The translations under genes were made by a program, and so were the position numbers. From contig CANQTW010000005.1 in NCBI GenBank assembly GCA_947626845.1, forward strand, positions 48,269 through 112,268: a stretch of DNA of 64,000 bases, read 5' to 3'. Below the pieces are notes generated by a model that saw only the letters and a list, made by a program, of their open reading frames with translations, did no database searches and was not told where the DNA came from. This stretch comes from an uncultured Oscillospiraceae bacterium. Lineage in GTDB: Bacteria; Bacillota; Clostridia; Oscillospirales; Oscillospiraceae. This document shows positions 41,518 to 51,100 of the stretch, piece after piece (the stretch's first letter is position 1; each line of letters opens with the position of its first letter).

Positions 41518-42837
41518 TTACACTGTCTCGCCGGCTAAATCGCCGTCCAGACTGCCTCGGATGATCACATCGTAAAATTCCCCGGCCTCGCACTCCTCCG
41601 CGCTTCCGAAGTAGATGTATCCGTCCACGTCGGGACTTTCAGCGAAGCTCCGGCCCGCGTAGAGGCCCGTATCCCCGTCAAAGCCCTCGCAGAGCACCCG
41701 CACGGTGGTCCCCACGCGGGAACGGTCAAATTCCTCCATGACGCCCGCCTGGAGCTCCCGGATGATCTCGGCCCGCCGCACGGCCTCGCCGGTATCCACA
41801 TGGGGCATGTCATAGGCGGGAGTGCCCTCCTCCGGGGAAAAGGGGAAGACGCCGGCCCGCTCGATCCGAGCCTCCCGCAGGAAAGCGCACAGCTCCTCAA
41901 ATTCCGCCTCCCCCTCGCCGGGCAGGCCGGTGATCAGGCTGGTGCGCAGTACCACGCCGGGGATGCGCTCCCGAAGCTTGGGGAAGAGGGCGCGGATATC
42001 GTCGCCGGTGCCCCGACGGCGCATATCCTTCAAAATCCTGTTGTTGATGTGCTGGATGGGGATGTCCAGATATTTCAGCACCTTGGGCTCCGAGGCGATG
42101 ACGTCGATCAGCTCGTCGTCCACCGCGTCCGGGTAGAGGTAGTGGAGGCGAATCCACTCCAGCCCGTCGATTTTCGCCAGCTCCCGTGTCAGCTCGGCAA
42201 GCCGCCGCTTGCGGTAGAGGTCCACGCCGTACATGGTGGGGTCCTGGGCCACGACGATAAGCTCCTTTACGCCCGACTGGGCCAGGGCGCGGGCCTCGGA
42301 GAGGATGTTCTCCATGGGCCGGGAGCGGTATCTGCCTCGAATGGAGGGGATGACGCAGTAGGCGCAGTTGTTGGAGCACCCCTCGGCGATCTTGATGTAC
42401 GCCCAGCCCGGCCCGGTGGAGATCACCCGACCAGCCTCGTCCAGAGGGGCGTTGATGTCGCCGTAATATTGGGGCTTTTTCTCCGGCCTTGCTTCCTTGA
42501 GGACGTTCACGATCTCCGACACGCTGCCGGTGCCCAAGAGGGCGTCGATCACCGGCATTTCGTTCAAAAGCTCCTCCTTATACCGCTGGGCCAGGCACCC
42601 GGTAACGATGAGCTTACGGAGCTTCCCGGCCTTTTTCAGCTCCCCCATGGCCAGGATGTTCTCGATGGCCTCTGATTTGGCGCTCTCGATAAAGGCGCAG
42701 GTGTTGACCACGGCGGCGTCGGCCTCCTCCGGGTCCCCGGTCAGCTCAAAGCCGGCCTCGTCCAGGAGGGACAGCATCTGCTCGGAGTCTATCAAGTTTT
42801 TGGCACAGCCAAGGGAGATAAGGCAAACCTTAGTCAT
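41518..42837 (-). CDS. rimO: Ribosomal protein S12 methylthiotransferase
   Basis: A 439-residue radical-SAM methylthiotransferase that modifies Asp88 of S12. The N-terminal UPF0004 domain carries its cluster cysteines (SLGCAKN, VNTCAF, VTGCLAQ). The radical-SAM site is EGCSNNCAYCVIPSIRGRYRSRP (CxxxCxxC) near residue 150. A C-terminal TRAM domain ends the protein. The N-terminal SLGCAKNLIDSE is characteristic of RimO over MiaB. It overlaps recX by eight bases. Confidence 0.95.
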   Translation of the reverse strand: MTKVCLISLGCAKNLIDSEQMLSLLDEAGFELTGDPEEADAAVVNTCAFIESAKSEAIENILAMGELKKAGKLRKLIVTGCLAQRYKEELLNEMPVIDALLGTGSVSEIVNVLKEARPEKKPQYYGDINAPLDEAGRVISTGPGWAYIKIAEGCSNNCAYCVIPSIRGRYRSRPMENILSEARALAQSGVKELIVVAQDPTMYGVDLYRKRRLAELTRELAKIDGLEWIRLHYLYPDAVDDELIDVIASEPKVLKYLDIPIQHINNRILKDMRRRGTGDDIRALFPKLRERIPGVVLRTSLITGLPGEGEAEFEELCAFLREARIERAGVFPFSPEEGTPAYDMPHVDTGEAVRRAEIIRELQAGVMEEFDRSRVGTTVRVLCEGFDGDTGLYAGRSFAESPDVDGYIYFGSAEECEAGEFYDVIIRGSLDGDLAGETV

Positions 42838-43465
42838 CCGTTTCCTCCGAAAAGTCGTAAAATTCGTATCGTCCCAGGGCGCTCCTGATCTCGCCCCAGG
42901 AAAAGCCCCGGCGCAGGAGCATATCCGTCAGGCGTTTCAGCTCTTTCCTGTCCGGCTCCGCGCCCCGCAGGCGGCGGTCAATGAGGGTGTCGATGGCGTC
43001 CGTATCCTCCGGAAGCTCCGCCAGGGCGCTCTCCCAGTACTCCTTGGGTACGCCGCGGCGATAAAGCTCCTGCCGTACCCGCCCCGCTCCATAGCCCTTG
43101 TGGGCGTAGTGGCGCGCAAGGGCGGCGCCGTATTGGGCATCGTCCAGATAGCCCACGCTCTCCAGATAGTCCGCGGCGCTGTCGGCGTCCTCGCCGCTCT
43201 CGCCCTTCTCCCGCAGCTTGTCCGTCAGCTCCTTCCGGGACATGGGGCGCGTCCCCAGCAGGCGCAGAGCGTGGGCGCGGGCGTTCATTTTGGAGGCGGC
43301 GGCGCAAAGGCCGGAAAACTCCTCCTCCGTCAGCTCCCGCCCGGTGAAAAGGGACCAGTCGGCGATCAGCGCCAGGGAGACGCTGACCGACTCGCCGGTA
43401 TCGAATTCCGCGTACCATAAATCCTTGACGCGCTGTGATTGGGTAAGCCGTGTGACCGTGCGCAT
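42830..43465 (-). CDS. recX: RecA regulator RecX
   Basis: A 211-residue RecX with three-helix repeat units, clearest in LLGTRPMSRKELTDKLREKG and YLDDAQYGAALARHYAHKGYGAGRVRQELYRRGV. RecX binds and caps RecA filaments. ATG 43465 overlaps the recA stop by one base (TGATG), the standard recA-recX arrangement. It also overlaps rimO by eight bases, so recA, recX, rimO and pgsA form one transcription unit. Confidence 0.93.
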   Translation of the reverse strand: MRTVTRLTQSQRVKDLWYAEFDTGESVSVSLALIADWSLFTGRELTEEEFSGLCAAASKMNARAHALRLLGTRPMSRKELTDKLREKGESGEDADSAADYLESVGYLDDAQYGAALARHYAHKGYGAGRVRQELYRRGVPKEYWESALAELPEDTDAIDTLIDRRLRGAEPDRKELKRLTDMLLRRGFSWGEIRSALGRYEFYDFSEETDD

Positions 43466-44571
43466 CAGCCCTCGAAGTCCTCAGCGGAGACGTCCACGGC
43501 CCTGCCGGCGGCCCTTGCGGCCACCTGGGCCTGGGGGGACAGGAGCTTGAAGGCATTGGCCCTGATCTGCTCCTCCAGCTTGTCCGCCTCGCCGGGGTTG
43601 TCGATGAGGTACTGGCGCATCCCGTCCTTGCCCTGGATGCGGGCGTCGCCGTAGGTGAACCAGGCGCCGCCCTTCTCAATAAGCTCCAGCTTCACGCCCA
43701 GGTCCACCAGCTCCCCGTAGCGGCTGATGCCCTCGCCGTACATGATGTCGAACTCCGCCTCACGGAAGGGGGGCGCCACCTTATTTTTGACGATCTTGGC
43801 GCGGGTGCGGTTGCCCACCACCTCGGAGCCGTTTTTCAGGGTCTCGATCCGGCGCATGTCGATGCGCACGGAGGCGAAATACTTGAGGGCCCTGCCGCCG
43901 GGGGTGGTTTCGGGGTTGCCGTACATGACGCCGATCTTCTCGCGGAGCTGGTTGATAAAGATGACGACGCAGTTGGTCTTGGAGATGACGCCGGCCAGCT
44001 TGCGGAGGGCCTGGCTCATGAGCCGCGCCACCACGCCGACGCTGGAGTCGCCCATCTCGCCCTCGATCTCGGTGCGGGGCACCAGGGCGGCCACGGAGTC
44101 CACCACCACCACGTCCACGGCGCCGGAGCGGACCAGCGTCTCGGTGATGGCCAGGGCGTCCTCGCCGGTGTCCGGCTGGGAGATCAGGAGATTTTCAATG
44201 TTGACGCCCAAAGCGCGGGCGTAGGCGGGCTCCAGGGCGTGCTCCACGTCGATGTAGGCGGCTTCGCCGCCGCGCTTTTGGGCCTGGGCCACGATATGCA
44301 GGGCCAGGGTGGTCTTGCCGCAGGATTCGGGGCCGTAAATCTCGATGATGCGCCCCTTGGGGACGCCGCCGATGCCCAGGGCGAAATCCAGCGCCAAAGA
44401 GCCGGTGGGCAGTGCCTCCACGTTGACCTGGAGCCCCTGGCCCAGGCGCATGATGGACCCCTTGCCATAGCTCTTTTCTATCTGGGAAATGGCTGTCTCA
44501 AGCGCTTTTTTCTTTGCCTCGTTATCCGACGGAATCTCCAGCGGGGTAGGCGCGGCTTTCTTGGTTGCCAT
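43465..44571 (-). CDS. recA: RecA recombinase
   Basis: A 368-residue RecA that forms filaments on single-stranded DNA for homologous repair. It has Walker [17 protein letters not shown] near residue 75, loop L1/L2 regions ([42 protein letters not shown]), and a C-terminal acidic tail (DVSAEDFEG). ATG 44571 begins [10 protein letters not shown]. It lies 49 bases after prmC. I see no canonical LexA box in that gap. Confidence 0.98.
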   Translation of the reverse strand: MATKKAAPTPLEIPSDNEAKKKALETAISQIEKSYGKGSIMRLGQGLQVNVEALPTGSLALDFALGIGGVPKGRIIEIYGPESCGKTTLALHIVAQAQKRGGEAAYIDVEHALEPAYARALGVNIENLLISQPDTGEDALAITETLVRSGAVDVVVVDSVAALVPRTEIEGEMGDSSVGVVARLMSQALRKLAGVISKTNCVVIFINQLREKIGVMYGNPETTPGGRALKYFASVRIDMRRIETLKNGSEVVGNRTRAKIVKNKVAPPFREAEFDIMYGEGISRYGELVDLGVKLELIEKGGAWFTYGDARIQGKDGMRQYLIDNPGEADKLEEQIRANAFKLLSPQAQVAARAAGRAVDVSAEDFEG

Positions 44572-44620
44572 AGATGTTTCCTCCTGTATAGTTATTGGTC
44601 TATGTCGTTTTTATCTTTTT

Positions 44621-45493
44621 TCATTCTTCCGCTTCCACCAGCGCGCCCGCCACTACGCGGGGGGTGCCCGCCATATCCGGATGGCTGGCCACGCGGCCGA
44701 AGCCGTTTTCGGTGAGCAGGTCCATGATGGCGGCGCTCTGGCCCTCGCCGCACTCGAACAGGATGATGCCGGCGGGCTTCAGGACGGCCCGCCAGTTGGG
44801 GATGATGGCCCGGTAAAAATCAAGGCCGTCCGCTCCCCCGTCCAGCGCGGCGCGGGGCTCATGATCCTTTACGCCCCTGTCCAGCGTGGGTATCTCGGCG
44901 GTGGGGACGTAGGGCGGGTTGCAGACGATCAGGTCGTATTTCCCCAGCAGGACCGGAGGGTTCTTCAGGGCGTCCGCCTCGATGCAGGTGGTGTTACGGG
45001 AGACGCCGTTGCGCAGGACGTTGCTTCTGGCCACACGAAGGGCGGGCATGGAGTTGTCCACCAGCACCACCCGACAGCTCTGGACCGTCTTGGCGACGGT
45101 GATGCCGATACAGCCGGTGCCGCAGCACAGGTCCAGCACCCGCGCCCCGTCGGCCACGCTCCGCCGCAGAAGCTTTATTGCCAGCTCCGCCAACAGCTCC
45201 GTGTCGGCGCGGGGGATCAGCACCCGTGTATCCACATTGAAGGGCAGGCCCATAAACTCCCACTCGCCCAGCACATAGGCGATGGGCTCGCCCTCCGCGC
45301 GGCGCTTTGCCATATCGTTTACCTTGCTCTCCAGATCGTCGAAGGCGTAGAGCTTCATATCCCGCAGAAGCTCCTCCTTGGTCTTGCCGGCGGCGGCGCA
45401 GAGGATGAGCCGGGCCTCCAGATTGTAGTCCTCCACTCCCGCGGCCTTCAGCGTCCGGCGCAGGTCCAGGTACATGTCGTTGTATGTTTTCAC
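44621..45493 (-). CDS. prmC: Release-factor glutamine methyltransferase
   Basis: A 290-residue SAM-dependent methyltransferase that methylates the GGQ glutamine of RF1/RF2. Its catalytic NPPY is in YDLIVCNPPYVPTAEI; the SAM loop is VLDLCCGTGCIGITVA. The N-terminal helical domain (LRRTLKAAGVEDYNLEARLIL) and VLIPRADTELL match the family. prfA is not adjacent; a DUF1385 gene precedes it. Confidence 0.95.
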   Translation of the reverse strand: MKTYNDMYLDLRRTLKAAGVEDYNLEARLILCAAAGKTKEELLRDMKLYAFDDLESKVNDMAKRRAEGEPIAYVLGEWEFMGLPFNVDTRVLIPRADTELLAELAIKLLRRSVADGARVLDLCCGTGCIGITVAKTVQSCRVVLVDNSMPALRVARSNVLRNGVSRNTTCIEADALKNPPVLLGKYDLIVCNPPYVPTAEIPTLDRGVKDHEPRAALDGGADGLDFYRAIIPNWRAVLKPAGIILFECGEGQSAAIMDLLTENGFGRVASHPDMAGTPRVVAGALVEAEE

Positions 45494-45521
45494 AGTTTTA
45501 TCCCTCCCCTTTACGCAGGGC

Positions 45522-46466
45522 TTACCACTTATCCGTGCCTTCCTCTTCCGGGATGACCTCCTTCATGGCGGCAATGGCCACCTCCAGCATACTGTCGTCC
45601 GGCTCCGCGGTGGTCACCAGCTGCAGGGCCTTGCCGGGAGCGGAGAGGATCGCCGTCAGGACATTGTCGTGGCGTCCGGCGTATTTGATGAGCTCGTAGC
45701 TGATGCCCACGATGACGGGCAGGAGCGCCAGACGCAGAAGGAGCCGCACCCACACCGTAGACCAGCTGACAACGCTGGTGACAAGGATGCTGACGATCAT
45801 GACGATGAAGAGGAAGCTGGTGCCGCACCTGGGATGGAGGCGGGACTGGTCGCGGGTGTTCTCCACCGTCAGCTCCAGGCCCTTTTCATAGCAGAAGATG
45901 GTCTTGTGCTCGGCCCCGTGGTACATCCAGACCCGCTTGATCTCCTTCATCTTGGAGGCCAGGATGATATACGCCAGGAAAATGAGGATGCGGATAACGC
46001 CCTCGATGAGGTTGCGGAGAATCCTGTTTTTGACGACGCCGGTGAAAAGCCCCGCCAGGACGGTGGGCAGCATGAAAAAGAGCCCCACCGCCAGCACAAG
46101 GCCCAGAAACACGGAGAATCCGATGACGGCCTTCTCCGCTTTCTCGCCGCCCAGGTGCTTTTCCAGCCACAAATCCAGCTTGTCCGGCTCCCCCTGCTCC
46201 TCCTCCGGCAGGAAGCTTGCCGAGTAGGTCAGGGCCTTGACGCCGTTTACAAGCGTCTCGATAAAGTTCACCGTGCCGCGGATGAACGGCCAGCCGAGGA
46301 TGGGGTATTTCTGACGGAGGGCGCGGATAGGTTCGACCTTTGTCTCCAGCTCCCCGTCAGGGCGGCGCACCACGATGGCCTGCTTATCCACGCCGCGCAT
46401 GAGTATCCCCTCCATCAGGGCTTGTCCGCCGATGGAGGTGCGAAATTTTACTGTCTCTTTTGCCAA
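45522..46466 (-). CDS. DUF1385 multi-pass membrane protein
   Basis: A 314-residue DUF1385 (YqhQ-like) protein: the signature SIGGQALMEGILMRG lies near the N-terminus and RVWMYHGAEHKTIFCYE in the middle. Four or so membrane helices span about residues 110-270. YqhQ-like genes are often next to prmC, as here. I chose TTG 46466 (L/MAKETVKFRT), which has GGGAGG eight bases before it; the longer frame starts inside the kinase stop. Function unknown. Confidence 0.88.
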   Translation of the reverse strand: MAKETVKFRTSIGGQALMEGILMRGVDKQAIVVRRPDGELETKVEPIRALRQKYPILGWPFIRGTVNFIETLVNGVKALTYSASFLPEEEQGEPDKLDLWLEKHLGGEKAEKAVIGFSVFLGLVLAVGLFFMLPTVLAGLFTGVVKNRILRNLIEGVIRILIFLAYIILASKMKEIKRVWMYHGAEHKTIFCYEKGLELTVENTRDQSRLHPRCGTSFLFIVMIVSILVTSVVSWSTVWVRLLLRLALLPVIVGISYELIKYAGRHDNVLTAILSAPGKALQLVTTAEPDDSMLEVAIAAMKEVIPEEEGTDKW

Positions 46467-46521
46467 CGGTTTTTCCTCCCGATTCAGGCTCAGGCCGGCA
46501 CAGTCCGGCTTGAGCGCCGAT

Positions 46522-47967
46522 CTATTCAAATGTAGGTTCTATGGGTATCCTTATGGTGACCATCAGGCCGCCGCCCTCGGCGTTGGAGAGCCGAAGATCG
46601 CCGCCGTGGTATTTGATGATCTCGTCGCAGACCGCAAGCCCGATGCCGCTGCCCCGCTCCTTGGAGCTGCCCTTGTAGAATTTGAGCTTCACGCGCTCCA
46701 GCTCGTCCTCAGGGATGCCGGGGCCGTAGTCCCGGAAGCAGAGGAACACGTTCTCCCCGTCGGTGCGGGTGGAGACGGTGATTCGTTTGCCGTCACGGGC
46801 GTATTTGGCGGCGTTGTCGAAGAGGTTGTAAAAGACCTGCCGGAGACGGGCCGGGTCGCCGTTGATCAGCGGAAGCTCCTCATCCGAGGGCTCGTACTCC
46901 ACGCGCATATCATCCTGGCGCAGAAGCTCCCGGTAGGCGAAGATGGAGTCCTCCAGCTCCGCCGTCACGTCGATGGGCTGGGCGTTCAGGGTAAAGCGCC
47001 CGTCCTGCATACGGGTAAATTCCAGAAGCTCCTCCACCATCTTGGTAAGCCTCCGCGCCTCCTGCAGGATGATACCGATGCCGCGCTTTGTCTCCTCGTC
47101 CAGATTTTCATTGTAGATCAGCGTCTCGCCCCAGCCGGTGATGGCGGTGAGGGGCGTCCGCAGCTCGTGGGAGACGGAGGAGATGAACTCCGTCTGGGCC
47201 TTCTCCGACTGGCTGATCTTCAGGCTCATCTCGTTGATGGCCTTGACCATGTCCCCCATCTCGTCCCGGTAGCGGTTGCCGATCTGGATGCCGTAGCTGC
47301 CGCCGGAAATCTGCTTTGCCGCCGCGGTGATCTCCCGCACGGGCTCCACCACGGACTGGAGGAAGATCATGCTGATGATCGCCACGATGAGCATCACCGC
47401 GGCCCCCGCCGCCGAGGCGACCAGCACATTGGTCCTCACCAGCTTGTCCGCGGGCTTGAGGCTGGTCACATACCGCATGACGCCGATGATCTGGTCGTTG
47501 GAATAGGTCATGGGCGCGGAGACGCTCATAAGGTGCTCGCCGGTGGTCTCCGAATAGCCGTCCCAGGGGGATATCTTACCGGTGCTCAGGGCGTCGGTGA
47601 TGTCCTGCGTCCCCGGCATACTGCCGGCGGTCATGGAATGGGAGCTCAATTCGATGCGGCCTGAGGTGTTGATGAACTGAAGCTCCAGCTTGTTGATGTC
47701 GTCAAAGCTGCCGATGTACATGTAAGCGCTGTCGTAATATTCCGCGTAGGTGCGGGTGATATAGTTGGCGAAAAAGTCCGTGGCCGTCTTGGCCTTGGCG
47801 TGAAGCCCCTCTCGGAGGCTCATATACACCGTGGCCCGCATGGACAGGGAGTAGGCCGTCACAGCCACCACGACGATGACGAAAATGATGAGCATGGTGG
47901 TCATCATGTACCGCTTTCTAAGGCCGCGAATTTTGAGAAAATGCCGCTTCTTCGCCGGCTTGGTCAT
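46522..47967 (-). CDS. Sensor histidine kinase
   Basis: A 481-residue membrane kinase. TM1 is MMTTMLIIFVIVVVAVTAYS, then an external sensor of about 145 residues, TM2 VLVASAAGAAVMLIVAIISMIFL and a HAMP domain. The phospho-accepting histidine is in SVSHELRTPLTAITGW, followed by N box YNLFDNAAKYA, G1 DYGPGIPEDE and G2 GSGIGLAVCDEI. ATG 47967 is preferred because AAAGGGG is nine bases upstream; ATG 47976 has no room for a site. It pairs with the response regulator 70 bases upstream. Confidence 0.93.
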   Translation of the reverse strand: MTKPAKKRHFLKIRGLRKRYMMTTMLIIFVIVVVAVTAYSLSMRATVYMSLREGLHAKAKTATDFFANYITRTYAEYYDSAYMYIGSFDDINKLELQFINTSGRIELSSHSMTAGSMPGTQDITDALSTGKISPWDGYSETTGEHLMSVSAPMTYSNDQIIGVMRYVTSLKPADKLVRTNVLVASAAGAAVMLIVAIISMIFLQSVVEPVREITAAAKQISGGSYGIQIGNRYRDEMGDMVKAINEMSLKISQSEKAQTEFISSVSHELRTPLTAITGWGETLIYNENLDEETKRGIGIILQEARRLTKMVEELLEFTRMQDGRFTLNAQPIDVTAELEDSIFAYRELLRQDDMRVEYEPSDEELPLINGDPARLRQVFYNLFDNAAKYARDGKRITVSTRTDGENVFLCFRDYGPGIPEDELERVKLKFYKGSSKERGSGIGLAVCDEIIKYHGGDLRLSNAEGGGLMVTIRIPIEPTFE

Positions 47968-48037
47968 GCCCGTCATCCCCTTTCGTCGCCGCGGAACCTA
48001 TTTATGCGTTATTTGAATTACCTGTATTTCGCTCCGT

Positions 48038-48724
48038 TTAGATGCCCCACTTGTACCCGTAGCCCCAGACGGTGGTGATATAGGCAGGGTTTGTAGGGTC
48101 GTCCTCGATCTTGATGCGCAGTCTTCGGATATTCACATCCACGATCTTCAGCTCCCCGAAGTAGTCCCGACCCCAGACGGAGTACAGGATATCCTCCCGT
48201 GAAAGCGCCCGGCCAGGGTTGTCCATAAAGAGCTTGATGATGGAGTATTCCACCTGGGTGAGTCTGACCCGCTCGCCGTTCTTCTCCAGGGTGCGGTTGC
48301 GGGAGTTGAGCCGGAAGGGGCCCTGCACCACCTCGTCGGAGGGGGTGTCATCGCTCTCGCCCACGCGCCGGTAAAGGGCGTCGATGCGGGCGGTCAGCTC
48401 CGCCGGTGAAAAGGGCTTTGTCACGTAGTCATCGGCGCCGGTCATAAGGCCCGTGACCTTATCCATCTCCTGGGTGCGGGCTGTAAGCATGATGATGCCG
48501 ATTTTCGAGTTGGACGCGCGGATCTGGCGGCATACCTCAAACCCATCCATATCGGGAAGCATGATATCCAGAAGCGCCACCTTGATATCCGGATTCAGAT
48601 TCATCTGCCGCAGCGCCTCCGCGCCGGTGCCGGCCTCGATAGGGTCGTAGCCGGAGCGCTTCAGGTTGATGACTACAAAGCTCCTTATGCTCGTCTCGTC
48701 CTCCAGTACAAGTACCTTTTTCAT
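48038..48724 (-). CDS. OmpR/PhoB-family response regulator
   Basis: A 228-residue two-domain regulator. The receiver domain has acidic pair EDE, the phospho-accepting aspartate in ALLDIMLPDMDG near residue 53 and the lysine in VTKPFSPAEL. A winged-helix domain (about 130-226) ends in VDVNIRRLRIKIEDDPTNPAYITTVWGYGYKW. ATG 48724 has AAAGGAGG before it. It is encoded between the lipoprotein and the kinase, so it very probably is that kinase's partner. Confidence 0.95.
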   Translation of the reverse strand: MKKVLVLEDETSIRSFVVINLKRSGYDPIEAGTGAEALRQMNLNPDIKVALLDIMLPDMDGFEVCRQIRASNSKIGIIMLTARTQEMDKVTGLMTGADDYVTKPFSPAELTARIDALYRRVGESDDTPSDEVVQGPFRLNSRNRTLEKNGERVRLTQVEYSIIKLFMDNPGRALSREDILYSVWGRDYFGELKIVDVNIRRLRIKIEDDPTNPAYITTVWGYGYKWGI

Positions 48725-48747
48725 AAGCTCCTCCTTTTGCGGCGGTG

Positions 48748-50076
48748 TCAGGTTTCTCCCGTGATCCACTCGGAATAGATAAATCCGAAATTAGCTTTCA
48801 GCATCTCCCTGGTGACAGGGAGGGCGCCGGTGGACAGTATCTTCGCGGCGTAAATTGTCTCCGCGGTCTCCATGAGCTTGAATCTCCCGGCGCCGGCGGC
48901 CCGCTCGGCCCGGTGATCGCCGGTGAGGGTATAGACCGCCAGGAAATCCTCGTCACGGCCCCCCTCGGCGTTGAGGGACGAAAAGACGATCACACGTTCG
49001 CCGGACGCGCCGTCCTCGCGCCTCACGGCGATCTTCCCTTTCCACTCGTCAGGAAGCACCAGATACCAGGAGTCGGTGAAGTTGGAGTAGGTGGTGCAGA
49101 CAAGCTTCCTGTTGCCGGAGGCGTAGTAGGAAAACCACTCGATGGTATAGTAGGTAGTCCCCTCCGCGGTGGAGGGCAGGGCCGTGGGCTGGGGGATATC
49201 CAGGACGCCGTCGGCGTTGATATCCCGGCAGTAGATGGCATAGCTTAAGCGCTTTGTTCCCTCGCTGACGCCCGCGTTTTCGTCCAGGGTAATATTGGCC
49301 AGGGTCCCCCGCCGCCACGTCAGGATGTCCGTGACGATGCCGGTGCCGTTGATGGTGCTCTCCAACAGCACCGCCTCCGTTCCGCCCATGACGGTGGTGC
49401 TTCTGACGCGCAGCAACGCCTCGCTCCCGGTGGACAGTCTGGCCGTCCGGCTGACCACCTCGCCCTCCCCCGTCAGGGCGTAATGCTCGGCCTCGCCCGT
49501 CAGCTCGGAGGTGGTAAGGCGCAGGACAAGGATCTCACTGCCGGGGTCTTTATCTAGGGAGCAGGCGGTAAACTCGGTATAGTTGGTGTTGATGAGCCGG
49601 TTGACCTCCCAGCTTTTCAGGGAGTATACGGAGAGCATGTTGATGCCCGCGCCCATCTGCCAGCCTACGGCCACCTCGCGCAGGCCGTCGTTATCCATAT
49701 CAATATAGGAGACGCTGTCAATGCCGGTGCCCTCGCCCTCAATGCGGGTTATCTCGGTGTAGACGCCGGCCACGACCTGAAAAATCACGATCTTCATGGG
49801 CCTGTCCGTACCGGGGAAGTTGAAAAAGGCAATGACCTCACGGACGCCGTCGCCGTCCAGATCCTCCCGCTGGATAGGCTGGCGGTTGGCCCCGGAGGCG
49901 GGCGCGGCGTACTCCGCGCCGGAGGAGAGCACCGAATCAATGGCGCTCTGGAGCTGCAAATACCCTTCGGAGAGCTGCGGCAGGGCGTAAAGATCATCCG
50001 CCGCCGTTCTGAGACAGCCGGACAGCAAAAGTCCCAGCGCCAGCACGGCGATCAGCACAATAACGGTCTTTTTCAC
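48748..50076 (-). CDS. FG-GAP/VCBS-like lipoprotein upstream of the two-component system
   Basis: A 442-residue exported lipoprotein. The signal peptide VKKTVIVLIAVLALGLLLSGC ends at a lipobox (LLSGC). The rest carries calcium-loop-type beta-propeller phrases (REDLDGDGVREVIAFF; YIDMDNDGLREVAVGW; CRDINADGVLDIPQP). I chose GTG 50076 because AAGGAGG precedes it at good spacing; the in-frame ATG at 50100 has none. It sits 23 bases upstream of the response regulator on the same strand, so it may be the extracytoplasmic input or a target. Confidence 0.8.
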   Translation of the reverse strand: MKKTVIVLIAVLALGLLLSGCLRTAADDLYALPQLSEGYLQLQSAIDSVLSSGAEYAAPASGANRQPIQREDLDGDGVREVIAFFNFPGTDRPMKIVIFQVVAGVYTEITRIEGEGTGIDSVSYIDMDNDGLREVAVGWQMGAGINMLSVYSLKSWEVNRLINTNYTEFTACSLDKDPGSEILVLRLTTSELTGEAEHYALTGEGEVVSRTARLSTGSEALLRVRSTTVMGGTEAVLLESTINGTGIVTDILTWRRGTLANITLDENAGVSEGTKRLSYAIYCRDINADGVLDIPQPTALPSTAEGTTYYTIEWFSYYASGNRKLVCTTYSNFTDSWYLVLPDEWKGKIAVRREDGASGERVIVFSSLNAEGGRDEDFLAVYTLTGDHRAERAAGAGRFKLMETAETIYAAKILSTGALPVTREMLKANFGFIYSEWITGET

Positions 50077-50202
50077 CTTCCGGCGCCTCCTTCGCGGCAT
50101 GAAATACAGAATAAGTATAGCACAGTTCTTCGGATTTTGGTAGTGTTTTTCTCACACGATTTGTGGTACAATGTAAATAATTCGTGAAGGGAGGGGCGAG
50201 AC

Positions 50203-50718
50203 ATGCTCGAAGCGTTTATATCCGACGGCGGCGCCAGAGCGGACGCCTACCGGCTCCTGGCCTATGCCTACCGGCGTCTTTACGGCGGTCCTCTGCCCGA
50301 AATCACGAAAACGCCGGAGGGGAAGCCCTTCTTCCCCGCCCGTCCCGATATTTTCTTCTCCCTGAGCCACACCCGTGGCCGGGTCATGGTGTGTATGGGC
50401 GACGTTCCCTGCGGGTGCGACATCCAAAGCATAAGGCCGGTCTCCGACAGCGTCGTCGCTAAGACATGCGCGCCGGAGGAGCTGGCGGTCTTTGATTTTT
50501 TTGAGCTGTGGGCGCTGAAAGAGAGCCTTATCAAGCTTCAAGGCCGTTTTATCCCCTACCGGGAGATGGTCTTTCTTCGGGACGGCGCGGAGATCAGGCC
50601 CCCCTTGGAGAACGTTCGGGCGCGGCTTTACCCCGCCGGTACGCATATGGCAGCCCTGTGCTGTGTGGGGGAGCCGCCGAAGGCGGAAATATATGTCCCG
50701 GCTGGGAATCTCATTTAA
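50203..50718 (+). CDS. 4'-phosphopantetheinyl transferase-like protein
   Basis: A 171-residue Sfp-type protein. The metal-binding CGCDIQ lies near residue 72 after FFSLSHTRGRVMVCM, and the second motif is FFELWALKESLIKLQG near residue 105 (W-x-x-K-E). It transfers phosphopantetheine from CoA to a carrier protein. It is shorter than Sfp, as in AcpT-like or clostridial forms. GGGAGGGG precedes ATG 50203. It is monocistronic, divergent from the lipoprotein gene. Confidence 0.85.
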   Translation: MLEAFISDGGARADAYRLLAYAYRRLYGGPLPEITKTPEGKPFFPARPDIFFSLSHTRGRVMVCMGDVPCGCDIQSIRPVSDSVVAKTCAPEELAVFDFFELWALKESLIKLQGRFIPYREMVFLRDGAEIRPPLENVRARLYPAGTHMAALCCVGEPPKAEIYVPAGNLI

Positions 50719-50722
50719 CCTC

Positions 50723-50751
50723 TTGCAATTTCAGCGCGGGTAGTGTATAAT
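50723..50751 (+). promoter_or_regulatory. Promoter of tRNA-Leu
   Basis: TTGCAA (50723-50728), 17 bases, TATAAT (50746-50751), ending 10 bases before the tRNA. Confidence 0.8.
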
Positions 50752-50761
50752 CTTTTCATAC

Positions 50762-50846
50762 GCCGGTGTGATGGAATTGGTAGACGTGCTTGACTCAAAA
50801 TCAAGTGCCGCAAGGCGTGCCGGTTCGAGTCCGGCCACCGGCACCA
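50762..50846 (+). tRNA. tRNA-Leu (CAA)
   Basis: An 85-nt class II tRNA with a long variable arm and encoded CCA. Acceptor GCCGGTG pairs with CACCGGC. The anticodon arm CTTGA-CTCAAAA-TCAAG gives anticodon CAA, decoding UUG. Confidence 0.95.
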
Positions 50847-50851
50847 AAAAA

Positions 50852-50877
50852 AGCAACCCGAAGGGGTTGCTTTTTTT
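50852..50877 (+). terminator. Terminator of tRNA-Leu
   Basis: Stem AGCAACCC / GGGTTGCT with loop GAAG and seven T. Confidence 0.9.
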
Positions 50878-50902
50878 GGTGCCGGTGGCACGATTGAATC
50901 AG

Positions 50903-50927
50903 AAGGGGAACCCTGACGGTTCCCCTT
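50903..50927. repeat. GGAAGGGGAACC-family hairpin, second copy
   Basis: Arms AAGGGGAACC (50903-50912) and GGTTCCCCTT (50918-50927), loop CTGAC. It is the same core as the hairpin at 6933-6965, with the loop complementary. Confidence 0.7.
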
Positions 50928-51033
50928 CCAAACCCTTCCCTCCGATAACTTTGGCGGAACAAAAGTAGGATTTTTAACCGCTTTTTTGTGCCGGTGAATC
51001 GGATTTTCAGTCAAAGCAGGCGTGGATACTGCT

Positions 51034-51075
51034 GTAAAATTTGTAGTTGAATTTTACGGCAGATTGGGGTATACT
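51034..51075 (+). promoter_or_regulatory. Promoter and operator-like palindrome of the toxin-antitoxin operon
   Basis: TTGAAT (51047-51052), 17 bases, TATACT (51070-51075). An inverted repeat GTAAAATT (51034-51041) / AATTTTAC (51050-51057) overlaps the -35, fitting autoregulation by a Phd-type antitoxin. Confidence 0.65.
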
Positions 51076-51100
51076 ATTAAGAGGAAAGGAGCTGAACAAT

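Noticed and set aside
44572..44620. LexA/SOS box before recA, or near the Y-polymerase promoter
   Set aside because: No CGAAC-N4-GTTCG type palindrome is visible at either place.
50715..51014. Minus-strand 99-codon frame over tRNA-Leu
   Set aside because: It is the translated antisense of a tRNA and its terminator, a common artefact.
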